A DNA stretch of 64,000 nt, from NCBI GenBank assembly GCA_019638085.1, contig JAHBUL010000015.1:1-64000 (forward strand), read 5' to 3'. Of this stretch, positions 18,301 to 26,971 are shown in pieces. The notes beneath the pieces are model-generated. The model did no database searches. It worked only from the letters and a program-made list of their open reading frames with translations, and was not told the origin of the DNA. Every line of letters begins with the position of its first letter. Within the stretch, counting starts at the first letter, position 1. The DNA is from Flavobacteriales bacterium. Lineage in GTDB: Bacteria; Bacteroidota; Bacteroidia; Flavobacteriales_F; PHOS-HE28. The translations under genes were made by a program, and so were the position numbers.

Positions 18301-20497
18301 AATTCATCTTCATGGCCAAACTGTCGGCCTTTTCCGGCCATTTGCCACGGGCATCCAGTGCCAGCTTAACGGGTGCTGCATCAGTGGTGAGATGAACGAA
18401 CAATGAATCGCCTTGCACATTACCGTCCAGCCTCAAGCTGGAAAGATCAATTCCGTTGAAGCTTAGCTGGGAGGGCACCAAGGTGAGCGAACCCGTTCGC
18501 GAAGAACCGTTCAGGTCCTTGGCATTGGCTGTCAACTGCAGGCTAACGATGCCGATCGTGGTATCGCCGGTGAACCGGCTGATCACAAACTGATCCACAT
18601 TCAAGTTGGCCGCAATATTGTCCGGGAGCTTATCCTTCCAGCCTGAAACTGTTGCAGTCCCCGCAACATCCCCCACATCGCTGTCCACGTTCAAGCGTGC
18701 TTGCATGCTTCCATCCCGCCCCCGTACATGCACCGAGGCGGTAAGCCGATGGGGTGTCACCGTGCCGGATGGAACGAACCCTTGCATCACCTGCCGGAAG
18801 CCTTCACCCAACGTGAACTCTTTCAGGTCCAGATCCAGCTCGGTGCGCGGCCATTGTTCCAGCTGGCTCACACGGCCGGCCAAGTGGATCACCGAGCCCG
18901 CATCGCCGACCACGTCCATCCTTACCGTATCCAACCGTGCCATGGAGCCGGAGGCTTCCACCTTCACATCCCATCGTTCGTTGGTGTTCTCCGGAATGTA
19001 TTTCGCCTCACCGAACTCCGCCAGCAGCGGACGTAACTGCGCTGGGTCCAACGTGGAACGGAGATCCGCCTTGATGGGCACTTGGTCCGGCTTGCGGTAG
19101 AATGCTGTCGGATCTTCCGGGCTTGCCACGGCGTTGAAAGCGATCTGATTCCCGGCCACCTCCACCCGCCCGTTCGCCAGCGCGAACCGCTGCGGCACGG
19201 CATCCAGTTCCACGGCCAAGGAGACGCGTTTGCTTTCGGGACCCAGTTGCAGGGCCACATCCAATTTCCGTGTGTGTACCCGTTCGTTGTTCAGTATCAA
19301 CTCGTGCACGTTCAATCCGATGTTCTGAAGCACCAGTCTCTCGGGGTCGAATAGCTTTTCAGGTTTCGCAATAGTACCGGTGTACATGGCTACCAGCCCG
19401 TCCGTGATCTCCACCGAACGCGCGGTCACATCCCAATCGCGGACGTAAAAGCGGAACCCATCATTCTCCCCGAGCCAAGGCGGGTCCACATGCACGACGT
19501 CCTCCACGTCTGCATGCCGCGTGGACAGCATTCCAAAAACAGGGGATCCAAGTTCGATCTTCTTGAATGCCAGCTGTTGTTTGGACAGGTCCATTCCATC
19601 TACCTTCAAGCTCACCTTGGGTAGGTCCAGCCACAAACTATCGCCCTTCACGATATCCTTCATCGTGAACGCGATGTGCTCAAGGTCAAGCGAACTGAAC
19701 TTGATGTCCATACCCTCCAACGGGTTCTTCAATTCAGGATACGTATCAGGTTCAGGGGCGCCGGATGCCATACGCATATCAGCGCTGACATCCGCAATCT
19801 CCAGATCATCCACATGGAATCGCATGGCTCCGGGATCGAAGGCATCGAAGTCAATATTGAGTGAACCCAGTCGCAGGACCAGCTGCAACTTCGAAGGTTG
19901 CAGGTCCAGGTCAGCATGGATCCGCTCCAGCGAAATGGACCCGATGGAAAAGCCCCACCCTCCTGTTGTATCGGTCTGTTCCTTCACCGCGGAGGTATCC
20001 CCTTTCAGCGCTGTTAGGATGTAGTCGAAGTTGAACACACTATCGCGATCTTGCGTTACCGTTGCTCTCACATCCGCGAGATCCACTGAACTGAGCGAGA
20101 TGTTCTTGTGCAAAAGGGCCGTGAGGCTGGCGCGCGTTCTCAGCGATCCGGCATAGAGCAACGTATCGCCGTTCTGCTGGTGGAGCAGCACACCTTTCAA
20201 ACCGATGCCGATGGGAAAGCGTAGTGCCAAATGCTCCAATTCCACCGGTGCACCGACCTTCTCCTCCAGAAACGTCACTGCCTTGGAGCGTAGCACATTC
20301 TGCACCGGGGGGAGGTAAATAAGCACAGCTACCAGTGCAAGCAGCATAAAAGGCAGCAGGATCAACCACACCAATACCTTGACGATACGCCGCCACAACG
20401 GGCGCCGACGTGGTCGGTCGTTGCGGGCCGGGTTATTTTCGGATGCTGCGGACAGAATGGGTGAAATGTAGGGGCGTGCCGTAAGAAGCTCGAACAA
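15323..20497 (-). CDS. tamB: Translocation and assembly module protein TamB
   Basis: This very long protein (up to 1724 aa) has one N-terminal membrane anchor preceded by Arg residues ('RRRPLWRRIVKVLVWLILLPFM'). It continues with repetitive beta strands of AsmA/DUF490 type and a conserved C-terminal TamB domain (about the last 400 residues, including 'SGDMTLSGPFTVEDGGYTLEFYG'). It is anchored in the inner membrane and reaches across the periplasm to TamL. The start is uncertain. The TTG at 20497 lies inside ATCTTTG, which looks like a promoter -7 box. A TTG at 20398, just before the anchor, is an alternative. The C-terminal tail is rich in Glu, Lys and Arg. Confidence 0.88.
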   Translation of the reverse strand: MFELLTARPYISPILSAASENNPARNDRPRRRPLWRRIVKVLVWLILLPFMLLALVAVLIYLPPVQNVLRSKAVTFLEEKVGAPVELEHLALRFPIGIGLKGVLLHQQNGDTLLYAGSLRTRASLTALLHKNISLSSVDLADVRATVTQDRDSVFNFDYILTALKGDTSAVKEQTDTTGGWGFSIGSISLERIHADLDLQPSKLQLVLRLGSLNIDFDAFDPGAMRFHVDDLEIADVSADMRMASGAPEPDTYPELKNPLEGMDIKFSSLDLEHIAFTMKDIVKGDSLWLDLPKVSLKVDGMDLSKQQLAFKKIELGSPVFGMLSTRHADVEDVVHVDPPWLGENDGFRFYVRDWDVTARSVEITDGLVAMYTGTIAKPEKLFDPERLVLQNIGLNVHELILNNERVHTRKLDVALQLGPESKRVSLAVELDAVPQRFALANGRVEVAGNQIAFNAVASPEDPTAFYRKPDQVPIKADLRSTLDPAQLRPLLAEFGEAKYIPENTNERWDVKVEASGSMARLDTVRMDVVGDAGSVIHLAGRVSQLEQWPRTELDLDLKEFTLGEGFRQVMQGFVPSGTVTPHRLTASVHVRGRDGSMQARLNVDSDVGDVAGTATVSGWKDKLPDNIAANLNVDQFVISRFTGDTTIGIVSLQLTANAKDLNGSSRTGSLTLVPSQLSFNGIDLSSLRLDGNVQGDSLFVHLTTDAAPVKLALDARGKWPEKADSLAMKMNLQLERLQLDSMGFTAHRLDVEGSFQGEVALDTSGRGNLKLDADGLRLSNTEQAFQFERFILKAHLSEDSTAVDLDSDGLTVNFHTNVAVDSMLTKTREKLANYFKPDPDFSPAPGKYMDLAITLPKSDWLTGLVVPGLHSIQLDNFKGHYDSDADVLTLNIDIPELNYDSMLVDKLNLDVKAKGSDLDSKLAIRSITRDSLGIFGLTLTNTAQVDALVSNLRVQNGEFPPSYVITMALERDAQGSTLHIEPEGLVLDSDPWTADPANKLHFTDHGLVAENFILSSGAQRLQIFTREKSTRIDLDQFQFGTLLNFVTSQDSVPFVEGELTGHVDLPTDEGAGLDANLTIAALQLLGNALGDLNVKAQEVQEAQYTASLKLKNGANTMDGAATVDASGSSPEVHGQAVIGFTELDVFRPFTQGFLYELAGGLNGNIQFDMAQGKAALNGDLTFENTRIGLLVTRSLFKLEKERITFDDAGIHLDQFTMKDSLGNAFTLNGDISTKDLSDPSVDLTLRTDAFQLVNSVRGDNDLFYGDVLAGLDLTITGTANLPKLKGEIHVLKGTDLFIVLPGSEVKMISHEGIVLFTNGEVPPDSSGVASDGKMLQDSLKAKLKGFELDLHLLVDNSAKFSVVLDPTTGDAASFRGEGDLYFTYNASGDMTLSGPFTVEDGGYTLEFYGLVKKRFDLVRGSVITWNGDPLDAKLAIKARYTAEAAPYGLVAGSSALSQEQENRLQQRLPFSVIISVDGSIERPDIDFGIDLDRQYKNSYPMVATRLDQLSQKGNTDDRNRQVFGLLVTNAFIPAENADAAPTSGLVSSAARNSVNGILTDQMNKLTGKYVKGVDISLGVSTVDQAEGNSTYQRTSVDYKVSKSFLHDRLSFEVGGSVGVDEQNEQASNLSNTRNAQYVVYYKLTPDGKYRLRGFYENAFDLYDGDIIDSGVAIQYTKEFEENERARTAAREAEEKRREQKEAERVKQRNGRERGTPKVPNGEE

Positions 20498-20556
20498 AGA
20501 TCAGGCCCCATCGTTCATTTCCCACGCGCTTTCATTGCGGTTCCGTCCGCAGAAAT

Positions 20557-20564
20557 GACCTTTG
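20557..20564 (+). promoter_or_regulatory. Putative -7 promoter box (GACCTTTG)
   Basis: GACCTTTG ends eight bases before the ATG at 20572. It matches TAnnTTTG at seven of eight positions. Such short spacing would give a leaderless or near-leaderless transcript. Confidence 0.4.
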
Positions 20565-20571
20565 CAACCCT

Positions 20572-21144
20572 ATGCATGCAATTGAACCCTACTTCAACTG
20601 GCGCCACCTCTACACAGCGGAGGAGGATGTTCGTTCCCCATTCCATGGCACGGAACACAGCGAATTCGAGTTTACCCACGCGGTTTACGACCATGCCTTA
20701 CATCCACAGTGGGAGGCCTTCGGAAGCAGCACCCTTTACCTTAAGGTCCTCTTCGCTGATTACGACGAAGGCTTTGTGATCATGGAGTTCATCGGCGAGT
20801 GGAACGACCTGCTGCACAACGACATCATGTACCTCAAGCGTGACGTGATAGAGCCGATGTTCGCGGAAGGGATCAACAAGTTCATCCTGATCGGGGAGAA
20901 CGTGTTGAACTTCCACGCCGGGGAGGAGGACTACTTTGCGGAATGGTTCGAGGAGGCGATGGATGCGGACGGCTGGATCGCGCTGATCAACTTTCTGCCA
21001 CATGTACGGGAAGACCTGCAAGCCGCAGACCTGGATCAGTATCTGATCTTCGGTGGGAAATTGGATGAAATGCCCTGGCGGGCCTTGGAACCTGATGAAT
21101 TGCTCGCCCGTGTGGATTCCCTTGCGCACAAGAGGCTGAGCTAG
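20572..21144 (+). CDS. Conserved hypothetical cytosolic protein
   Basis: This acidic 190-aa soluble protein starts MHAIEPYFNWRHLY. It is rich in Trp, Tyr, Asp and Glu. Recognisable stretches are 'STLYLKVLFADYDEGFVIMEF', 'NKFILIGENVLNFH' and a late 'LPHVREDLQ'. I recognise the type as a Bacteroidota-restricted conserved protein but know no function for it. The alternating hydrophobic strands and acidic loops suggest a Rossmann-like alpha/beta fold (inference). It is divergent from tamB and convergent with the glycosyltransferase that follows. Confidence 0.72.
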   Translation: MHAIEPYFNWRHLYTAEEDVRSPFHGTEHSEFEFTHAVYDHALHPQWEAFGSSTLYLKVLFADYDEGFVIMEFIGEWNDLLHNDIMYLKRDVIEPMFAEGINKFILIGENVLNFHAGEEDYFAEWFEEAMDADGWIALINFLPHVREDLQAADLDQYLIFGGKLDEMPWRALEPDELLARVDSLAHKRLS

Positions 21145-21171
21145 GCGCCGACGAAGCCTCAGCACTCCGGA

Positions 21172-22305
21172 TCAGGCCCTGCCATTCTCCTCCAGGTCGC
21201 GGAGGTACTGGTTGATGTAGTTTTCCCAGGTCATCATACTTGTCGCATTGTGCGCTGCGATCGCCTTTTGCGTCCATGCTTCATCATCCTCCATCAAATT
21301 GGCTATGGTCTCGGCCAGTGATCGCGGATCGTTGGAGTCCAGCGGATGCCCCACGCGGTTGACATCCCCGAATGTGCTTTCGAATTCCCGGTAGGGAAAG
21401 ATCACAACCGGTGTATAGAGATATAGAGCCTCGCAGGAAGCGGAGAATGCCGCCCACTTGGGGTTCGGGTTAACGAATAGGCGCGACCGTTCGAGGACAT
21501 CCAAGTAAGTCTGTTTTTGAGCCGATATGCCCTTATCCAGATAACCATGGAATTTCATGTTCCGAGGTGCCATTGGGAGATCACTGCGATCCATGCCGAT
21601 CACATGAACGGTCAATTCATTGCGGCCCTCGGCATTCAACACTTCGACCGCTTCCGCCAAGCGTTCAAGGCCTTCCTTGTATTTCCTACTTCCAATGAAC
21701 ACGATCTCCTTGGACGCTCGCTTTCGCTTCAGCAGTTCCTCCCGATCCACTTGCTGAATATCCATGTTCACTACGTTACCGTAGTATTTGACCTTGCTCC
21801 CATGTACGGTCCGCAGGCTTTCCGCAAGATCCGGGAACAAGGCAATGATCATGTCCGCCTTTCTCAAGTTCATACGTTCCTTCAGGATCGTGGGTCGCTC
21901 CAATCTGTCCGGATCCCGTTCATCGAAGTAGGCAATGTGTTGTTCAAAGGTCTGGTCGCAGAACAACGTATAGGGTCTTGTATCGCCGGCCCCGAAGGAA
22001 AAGGTCATGAAAACGCTGTACCCATCGGGGAATCGCGCCAATACCCGGCGGATCTTGGCTTCCACAAAATGACGGTGGACCCGGCTGCGTACAAAAGTGA
22101 ACCGCGTTTGCCTCCCTACCAGTCTGCAACATGTTCGCCATGGCACATCAAAGAGCAATTGAAAAAAACGAGGTGGACCTATGTTCACGTGGTGTACCCG
22201 ATACCCACGGTGCTCCAACGTACGCGTAAAGAAGAACGGCACATTCGACCATGTGCTCGGTTCTCGCGAGTCACCTTGGGAGAATACAATGAAGTCGGGT
22301 TTCAT
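21172..22305 (-). CDS. GT4-like glycosyltransferase
   Basis: This 377-aa protein has the two-lobe layout of GT-B glycosyltransferases. The C-terminal half has 'SKEIVFIGSRKYKEGLERLAEAVEVLN' and 'NMKFHGYLDKG'. It then has the donor-site stretch 'SRLFVNPNPKWAAFSASCEALYLYTPVVIFPYREFE', comparable with the E-x7-E region of family 4. The N-terminal half ('FVRSRVHRHFVEAKIRRVLARFP') is basic and probably binds the acceptor at the membrane. No other polysaccharide genes are adjacent, so the product cannot be named. Confidence 0.75.
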   Translation of the reverse strand: MKPDFIVFSQGDSREPSTWSNVPFFFTRTLEHRGYRVHHVNIGPPRFFQLLFDVPWRTCCRLVGRQTRFTFVRSRVHRHFVEAKIRRVLARFPDGYSVFMTFSFGAGDTRPYTLFCDQTFEQHIAYFDERDPDRLERPTILKERMNLRKADMIIALFPDLAESLRTVHGSKVKYYGNVVNMDIQQVDREELLKRKRASKEIVFIGSRKYKEGLERLAEAVEVLNAEGRNELTVHVIGMDRSDLPMAPRNMKFHGYLDKGISAQKQTYLDVLERSRLFVNPNPKWAAFSASCEALYLYTPVVIFPYREFESTFGDVNRVGHPLDSNDPRSLAETIANLMEDDEAWTQKAIAAHNATSMMTWENYINQYLRDLEENGRA

Positions 22306-22480
22306 GATCGGACTCGACCGGAATTCGATCCCTGTGAACTATGCGAAGGTCAAGGTATCCTTATGAGTTTGGCAAAAATGGACCTGCAGAGGGCACCAAT
22401 GCAAGTGCTACTTGGAAATCGGTATATCCAACAGGTTGCCGGATAGCCTACAATGGCTGTCGAATCCAAGGTGCAGCAGG

Positions 22481-22927
22481 TCACAGCTTCCAGGAGTTCA
22501 ACAATAACCCCAAGACCACCCGGTCGATCGGAAGGTCCACATCTTCTCGGCATGCCTGATCCAAAGGGATCCAACGGAACCGCTGGCCCGGTTCCGCCGC
22601 CTTGCCTTGCGCCAGTGCACCGTTCCCCAACTCTTCGGGATCCTTCACCTCGAACGTGTAATAGATGCTAATGATCTGGTCCTCTGGCCGATAGGCACTC
22701 GGCTGGAAGAAATCCGTGGTGTAGAAGTGACGAGGATGTAAAACATCCTTCCCCATTTCCTCCATGATCTCGCGCTGCAGACAATCCAATGTCCCTTCCC
22801 CAGGCTCCAGCCCCCCGCCAGGAAACTTCGTCACGTGCTGTCCTTGGATCAACTCATCCGAGACCAGAATTCGCTCCGCATGGATCAAGAGCCCATACAC
22901 ACGTATATTGAATCGGGACACGCTCAT
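22481..22927 (-). CDS. NUDIX hydrolase
   Basis: This 148-aa protein carries an intact Nudix box (G-x5-E-x7-REVxEExG type): 'GGLEPGEGTLDCLQREIMEE' followed by MG, about residues 37-58. It hydrolyses a nucleoside diphosphate linked to another group; the substrate cannot be told. The start ATG overlaps the stop of mnmD (ATGA at 22924-22927), so it is translated as the second gene of a two-gene unit. Coupling to a tRNA-modification enzyme hints at nucleotide housekeeping, but that is inference. Confidence 0.88.
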   Translation of the reverse strand: MSVSRFNIRVYGLLIHAERILVSDELIQGQHVTKFPGGGLEPGEGTLDCLQREIMEEMGKDVLHPRHFYTTDFFQPSAYRPEDQIISIYYTFEVKDPEELGNGALAQGKAAEPGQRFRWIPLDQACREDVDLPIDRVVLGLLLNSWKL

Positions 22928-23634
22928 TCGGGGCGAAGCGCTTTCAACATTCTATGTTTTCCGGGTGGACCTTGAACGCGTTCAGCCATCAAACCGGCCT
23001 GTATCATGGCGCGGCGGACATCTCCTTTGGCACAATACGTCACTAAAATTGCACCGGGTCTCATGGCGCGGTGGATCCTCCGGAACACATCCAGCGTCCA
23101 CATGGCGGGCTGTATCGCAGGTGCGAAGGCATCGAAATAGACCAGGTCGAATGCCTCCTTCATCTCCAATTGTTGCACCTCTTGCCGCTCCCAACGGAAC
23201 CTGAATCCATCTTGCAACTCCAGCCATTCACTGTCCGGCAAGCTCATCATGGCCTTGAATCCTTTCTCTTTGCCGGGTGCATTGATCGAAGAAATATGAT
23301 CAGCAGCCATTCGCAAGCGCTGCGGTAGCGGATACGGCTCCAAGGCCAAATAGTCCACTTGCGGGCCGGTCGGTCCACATTCCATCCACGTAAGCAATGC
23401 GTTCAAGCCGGTACCGAGACCGACTTCCAAGATGTCCAGCTTGCTCTTTTCCGTGCTGCGCAGACCTTGCTCGATATACACGTGCCTGCTTTCTGTTACG
23501 GCCCCGAACAACGAGTGGTAATGCTCACCCAAGGCGGGACTGTCCAAGGTGAACGAGCCGTCCTCCGTGCGGACCGGGATCAAGTCCGCAGGCGGGGAAA
23601 ATTCAATGACCTTATTTGGTGTATGCGGTTGCAC
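22924..23634 (-). CDS. mnmD: tRNA 5-aminomethyl-2-thiouridine methyltransferase MnmD
   Basis: This 236-aa protein is equivalent to the methyltransferase half of MnmC and lacks the FAD oxidase half. It completes mnm5s2U at wobble position 34 of some tRNAs. Family marks are 'DGSFTLDSPALGEHYHSLFGAVTESRHVYIEQGL' near the N-terminus, the SAM site 'LDILEVGLGTGLNALLTW', 'YFDAFAP' and 'GAILVTYCAKGDVRR'. The annotated start is GTG at 23634. A TTTACTTTGCG promoter-like element ends two bases upstream. The downstream NUDIX gene overlaps by 4 bp. Confidence 0.9.
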   Translation of the reverse strand: MQPHTPNKVIEFSPPADLIPVRTEDGSFTLDSPALGEHYHSLFGAVTESRHVYIEQGLRSTEKSKLDILEVGLGTGLNALLTWMECGPTGPQVDYLALEPYPLPQRLRMAADHISSINAPGKEKGFKAMMSLPDSEWLELQDGFRFRWERQEVQQLEMKEAFDLVYFDAFAPAIQPAMWTLDVFRRIHRAMRPGAILVTYCAKGDVRRAMIQAGLMAERVQGPPGKHRMLKALRPE

Positions 23635-23664
23635 ATCGCAAAGTAAAGGGCAGTTGGCTGCGCT

Positions 23665-25683
23665 TTACAGCACGCGGATCTCGGTGCGCCTGTTCAAGGC
23701 CTTGTCCTCGTCCTTTTTCGCATTCGGCACAACGGGGACAGTGGGTCCATAGCCTCTGGCCTCCAACCTATCGGGTAGGATACCATGCTCCACCAACCAG
23801 TTCACCACCACCTGCGCCCGCGCTTCACTGAGTTCCTGGTTGGGAATGGACCCGACATCGGTGTCAGTATGCCCTCCCACCTCGATCCGGACACCCGGAT
23901 TGGCCTTCAGGAATTCAGCCAAGCTTTCAAGCTCAGCCGCGGATGAGGCATCCAGCCTATAGCTGCTCGGCTCGAACAGGATGTTTCGCATTATCTCCGC
24001 ACTACCCTTGGTGATCGGCTTCATGTCCATATCCATCCGCACTTCACCTTCCACCTCCTCCACTCGCTCGGAATGAAGCAAGTACCCATCCGCGTTGACA
24101 CGAACGGAATAGCCCGTACCGGCAGGTACCATGGCGGTGTATTTCCCTGTGGCCGGGTCGGTCTTGAAGGTGGCGTTGAATGCGGGTTCCTGAAGGCTCA
24201 TCAGCTCGATGGTCGCATCCACTGGAACCATCATCTTCAAGCCCTTGATAAATCCGATCAGGCGGACAAGCGCTTCGTCCGGCGCCATTGGCACACCACC
24301 TGCTGCGCTCACGAGCATGGCAGATTCCTGCACCCGTGCTTGGCCAGGGAGATCGACCCGGTAGATATCATCCTCACCCATGCCCCCCTGTCGAACACTG
24401 TTAAAATAGCCGCTTGTACCATCTCCATTGAGGACCAGGAACTGATCATCGCCCGGGGAATTGATGGGCCAACCCATGTTCTCCGGTTTCGACCAACGGC
24501 CATTCGAACAGGTTGACTTGAACAGGTCATAACCTCCCATGGAGGTATGGCCTTGGCTCGCGAAATAGATCGTGCTACCATCACCCGGTGCAAAAACACC
24601 CTCCTCATCGTAGGAGGTGTTGATGTCCGGCCCGAGGTTCTCTGCCGCACCCCAATCGCCCGAGGATTCATCCCATGGGCTTCGATAGATATCGCTTCCG
24701 CCCAGTCCGCCCTCACGGCTACTGACGAAGTAAAGCCAATGGCCATCCCCGGAGCGCCAGGCACTGCTCTCTTGCGCACTGCTGTTCACTGATGGGGGCA
24801 ATGGCACGGGTGCGGACCAGGAATCTCCGGAGCGTTCGCTTACATAAAGGTCGCCGCCGTTCTTCTCATCACGGTACAAAATCATGCTATTGCCATCGGC
24901 CCGCATGGAAACAGTGGCATCGTTGCGCGGACCGTTCAATGCTCCGGGCACGGGTTCGGGAGTGGACCACCCATTCGCATGCCACCGACTCTGATAGATG
25001 TCCTCGAACCAAGAGTTGTTGACCTTATTGATCTTGCCACCAGTGGAGTTGGCCCTCCGGCTGGTAAAAAACATGCTGCCCTTACCGTCCAGCAAGGCAC
25101 CATATTCACTCCCCTCCGTATTGATCGATGACCCGACGTTGGTGACTTGCGCCTCAGTAGGTGCATTCATATAGCTCTTCCCGTTGTTGCATTCGGTAAT
25201 GTGCTTGTCCACCATGTTGTATGTGCGATCCGGATCGGGGGTGCGCCGGATGACCTCCCCGTGGCGCTGGAATTCAGCGATCGCCTCGTCCCACTTAGCA
25301 TTCAGCTGCAGGGCATAGCCAAGCAGGAAATGGATCCTGGGCAGATACGGGTCCAGTTCGGAGGCCCGCTTCAGATTTGCCAAGGCAGTGAAAGGGTTGG
25401 GGCCGTTCAACAGGCAAATACCCATCTTCAAGTTCAATTCGGCATTGTCCGGATTGATGGCATAGGCCTCTTGGTATGCAGCCATGGCTGCGGCATGATC
25501 CACACCGCCTTTGAGCGCCCATGCGTCGGCCCTTTTGATGGCGGCCATGGCCTGCTTCAGCTGGGCAGCATCGGTGATGTGGAATTTATCGAACGGAATA
25601 TCCCTCACTTGATCCAAAGGCTGGGCATGGAGCCAGCTGGCTGAAATAATGAGGAAAACGAATAGGGTCGCACGGCTGAACAT
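23665..25683 (-). CDS. OmpA-family protein with TPR and PD40 repeats
   Basis: The start at 25683 (672 aa) is chosen because it begins a signal peptide (MFSRATLFVF, ending LHAQ). The longer frame upstream is basic and lacks one. There are TPR-like repeats (about 30-150) and a PD40/WD40-like propeller (about 180-450) with 'GLGGSDIYRS', 'GGYDLFKS' and 'GGMGEDDIYRVDLPGQ'. A carboxypeptidase-regulatory-like beta domain follows (about 480-550). The C-terminus is an OmpA peptidoglycan-binding domain ('ILFEPSSYRLDASS', 'VGGHTDTDVGS', 'NRRTEIRVL'). This layout is common in Bacteroidota, including PorE-like T9SS-associated proteins. It probably anchors an outer-membrane complex to peptidoglycan. Confidence 0.87.
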   Translation of the reverse strand: MFSRATLFVFLIISASWLHAQPLDQVRDIPFDKFHITDAAQLKQAMAAIKRADAWALKGGVDHAAAMAAYQEAYAINPDNAELNLKMGICLLNGPNPFTALANLKRASELDPYLPRIHFLLGYALQLNAKWDEAIAEFQRHGEVIRRTPDPDRTYNMVDKHITECNNGKSYMNAPTEAQVTNVGSSINTEGSEYGALLDGKGSMFFTSRRANSTGGKINKVNNSWFEDIYQSRWHANGWSTPEPVPGALNGPRNDATVSMRADGNSMILYRDEKNGGDLYVSERSGDSWSAPVPLPPSVNSSAQESSAWRSGDGHWLYFVSSREGGLGGSDIYRSPWDESSGDWGAAENLGPDINTSYDEEGVFAPGDGSTIYFASQGHTSMGGYDLFKSTCSNGRWSKPENMGWPINSPGDDQFLVLNGDGTSGYFNSVRQGGMGEDDIYRVDLPGQARVQESAMLVSAAGGVPMAPDEALVRLIGFIKGLKMMVPVDATIELMSLQEPAFNATFKTDPATGKYTAMVPAGTGYSVRVNADGYLLHSERVEEVEGEVRMDMDMKPITKGSAEIMRNILFEPSSYRLDASSAAELESLAEFLKANPGVRIEVGGHTDTDVGSIPNQELSEARAQVVVNWLVEHGILPDRLEARGYGPTVPVVPNAKKDEDKALNRRTEIRVL

Positions 25684-25762
25684 GGGCGTTGGGACCGCTT
25701 TTTTTACACGGCGCCTGTTCATACGCGATAGGATCCGGGAAGTTCGCGCAAGGCGTGGCGGG

Positions 25763-25770
25763 TACATTTG
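25763..25770 (+). promoter_or_regulatory. Perfect -7 promoter box TACATTTG
   Basis: TACATTTG is a full match to TAnnTTTG, 36 bp upstream of the M42 peptidase ATG. A TTCG at 25743-25746 sits 16 bp upstream as a weak -33 candidate. Confidence 0.5.
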
Positions 25771-25805
25771 ACCCCGCTGGTTAAAATCAGCTCAACGACG
25801 CGAAC

Positions 25806-26960
25806 ATGGCAAAGAAGACGAATGTGAAGAAGACCGCTGGTAAAGCTGGCTCCGCCTCGAAAGCAACCGCAAACAAGAACAAAAGCATCCTCTCAAAGAA
25901 GTCGTTGGACTTCATGGAACTTTACCTGAACAATGCCAGCCCCACCGGCTTTGAGAGCGGAGGTCAACAGCTATGGCTGGACTACATCAGCCCGTGGGTG
26001 GACACGCATTTCACCGACCCGTACGGCACTGCCGTGGGGGTGATCAACCCCTCGGCCAAGTACAAGGTAGTGATCGAGGCGCACGCCGACGAGATCAGCT
26101 GGTTCGTCCATTACATCACCAACGAAGGCTTCATCTACGTTCGCCGGAACGGTGGAAGTGATCATATGATCGCCCCGAGCAAACGAGTGAACATCCATAC
26201 CGATAAAGGTATTGTGAAGGCCATCTTCGGTTGGCCCGCCATCCATGTACGCACCCCGAAGAACGATCCGCCCCCTGCCTTGGATAACATCTTCCTGGAT
26301 TGTGGATGCTCCAGCAAGGAAGAAGTGGAGAAATTGGGCGTGCATGTGGGCTGTGTGATCACCTATGAGGATGAGTTCATGGTATTGAACGACAGCACCT
26401 TCGTAGGCCGCGCCTTGGACAATCGCATGGGTGGTTTCATGATCGCCGAGGTAGCGCGATTGCTGAAGGAGCAAAAGGTGAAACTGCCCTTCGGGCTCTA
26501 TGTGACAAATAGTGTGCAGGAGGAAGTAGGCCTGCGCGGCGCTGAAATGATCGTGGAGCGGATCCGGCCGGACATTGCTCTGGTGACGGATGTGACCCAC
26601 GACACCCAAACGCCCATGATGAACAAGATCCAGAGCGGTGATATTGCCTGTGGCAAAGGACCTGTACTGGCCTACGGTCCGGCGGTACACAACAACCTTT
26701 TGAAAAAGGTAATAGCTGCGGCCGATGGCAACAAGATCCCGTTCCAACGCTCGGCCGTTAGCCGTGCCACCGGAACGGATACGGATGCGTTCGCATACGG
26801 TGCTGCAGGGGTTCCCAGTGCATTGATCAGCCTTCCCTTGCGCTACATGCATACCACGGTGGAAAGTGTGAACCGCCAGGATGTGGAGAACGTGATCAAG
26901 CTTATCCTCGCCACCTTGCGAACATTGAAGGCGAATGAGGACCTTCGATACATCAAGTAA
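25806..26960 (+). CDS. M42-family metallo-aminopeptidase with a basic N-terminal tail
   Basis: This 384-aa protein contains the full set of dinuclear metal ligands and catalytic residues of family M42 (glutamyl aminopeptidase/endoglucanase-M type). They appear as 'EAHADEIS', 'RALDNRMGG', the Glu-Glu pair in 'SVQEEVGLRGAEM', 'VTDVTHDTQ' and 'RYMHTTVESV'. These cytosolic enzymes form large tetrahedral particles that trim peptides. The first about 28 residues (AKKTNVKKTAGKAGSASK...) form a Lys/Ala-rich tail absent from typical family members. It is not a signal peptide. The product could act on peptides imported by the POT transporters at 40-45 kb. Confidence 0.9.
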   Translation: MAKKTNVKKTAGKAGSASKATANKNKSILSKKSLDFMELYLNNASPTGFESGGQQLWLDYISPWVDTHFTDPYGTAVGVINPSAKYKVVIEAHADEISWFVHYITNEGFIYVRRNGGSDHMIAPSKRVNIHTDKGIVKAIFGWPAIHVRTPKNDPPPALDNIFLDCGCSSKEEVEKLGVHVGCVITYEDEFMVLNDSTFVGRALDNRMGGFMIAEVARLLKEQKVKLPFGLYVTNSVQEEVGLRGAEMIVERIRPDIALVTDVTHDTQTPMMNKIQSGDIACGKGPVLAYGPAVHNNLLKKVIAAADGNKIPFQRSAVSRATGTDTDAFAYGAAGVPSALISLPLRYMHTTVESVNRQDVENVIKLILATLRTLKANEDLRYIK

Positions 26961-26971
26961 ATCCTGACCGC

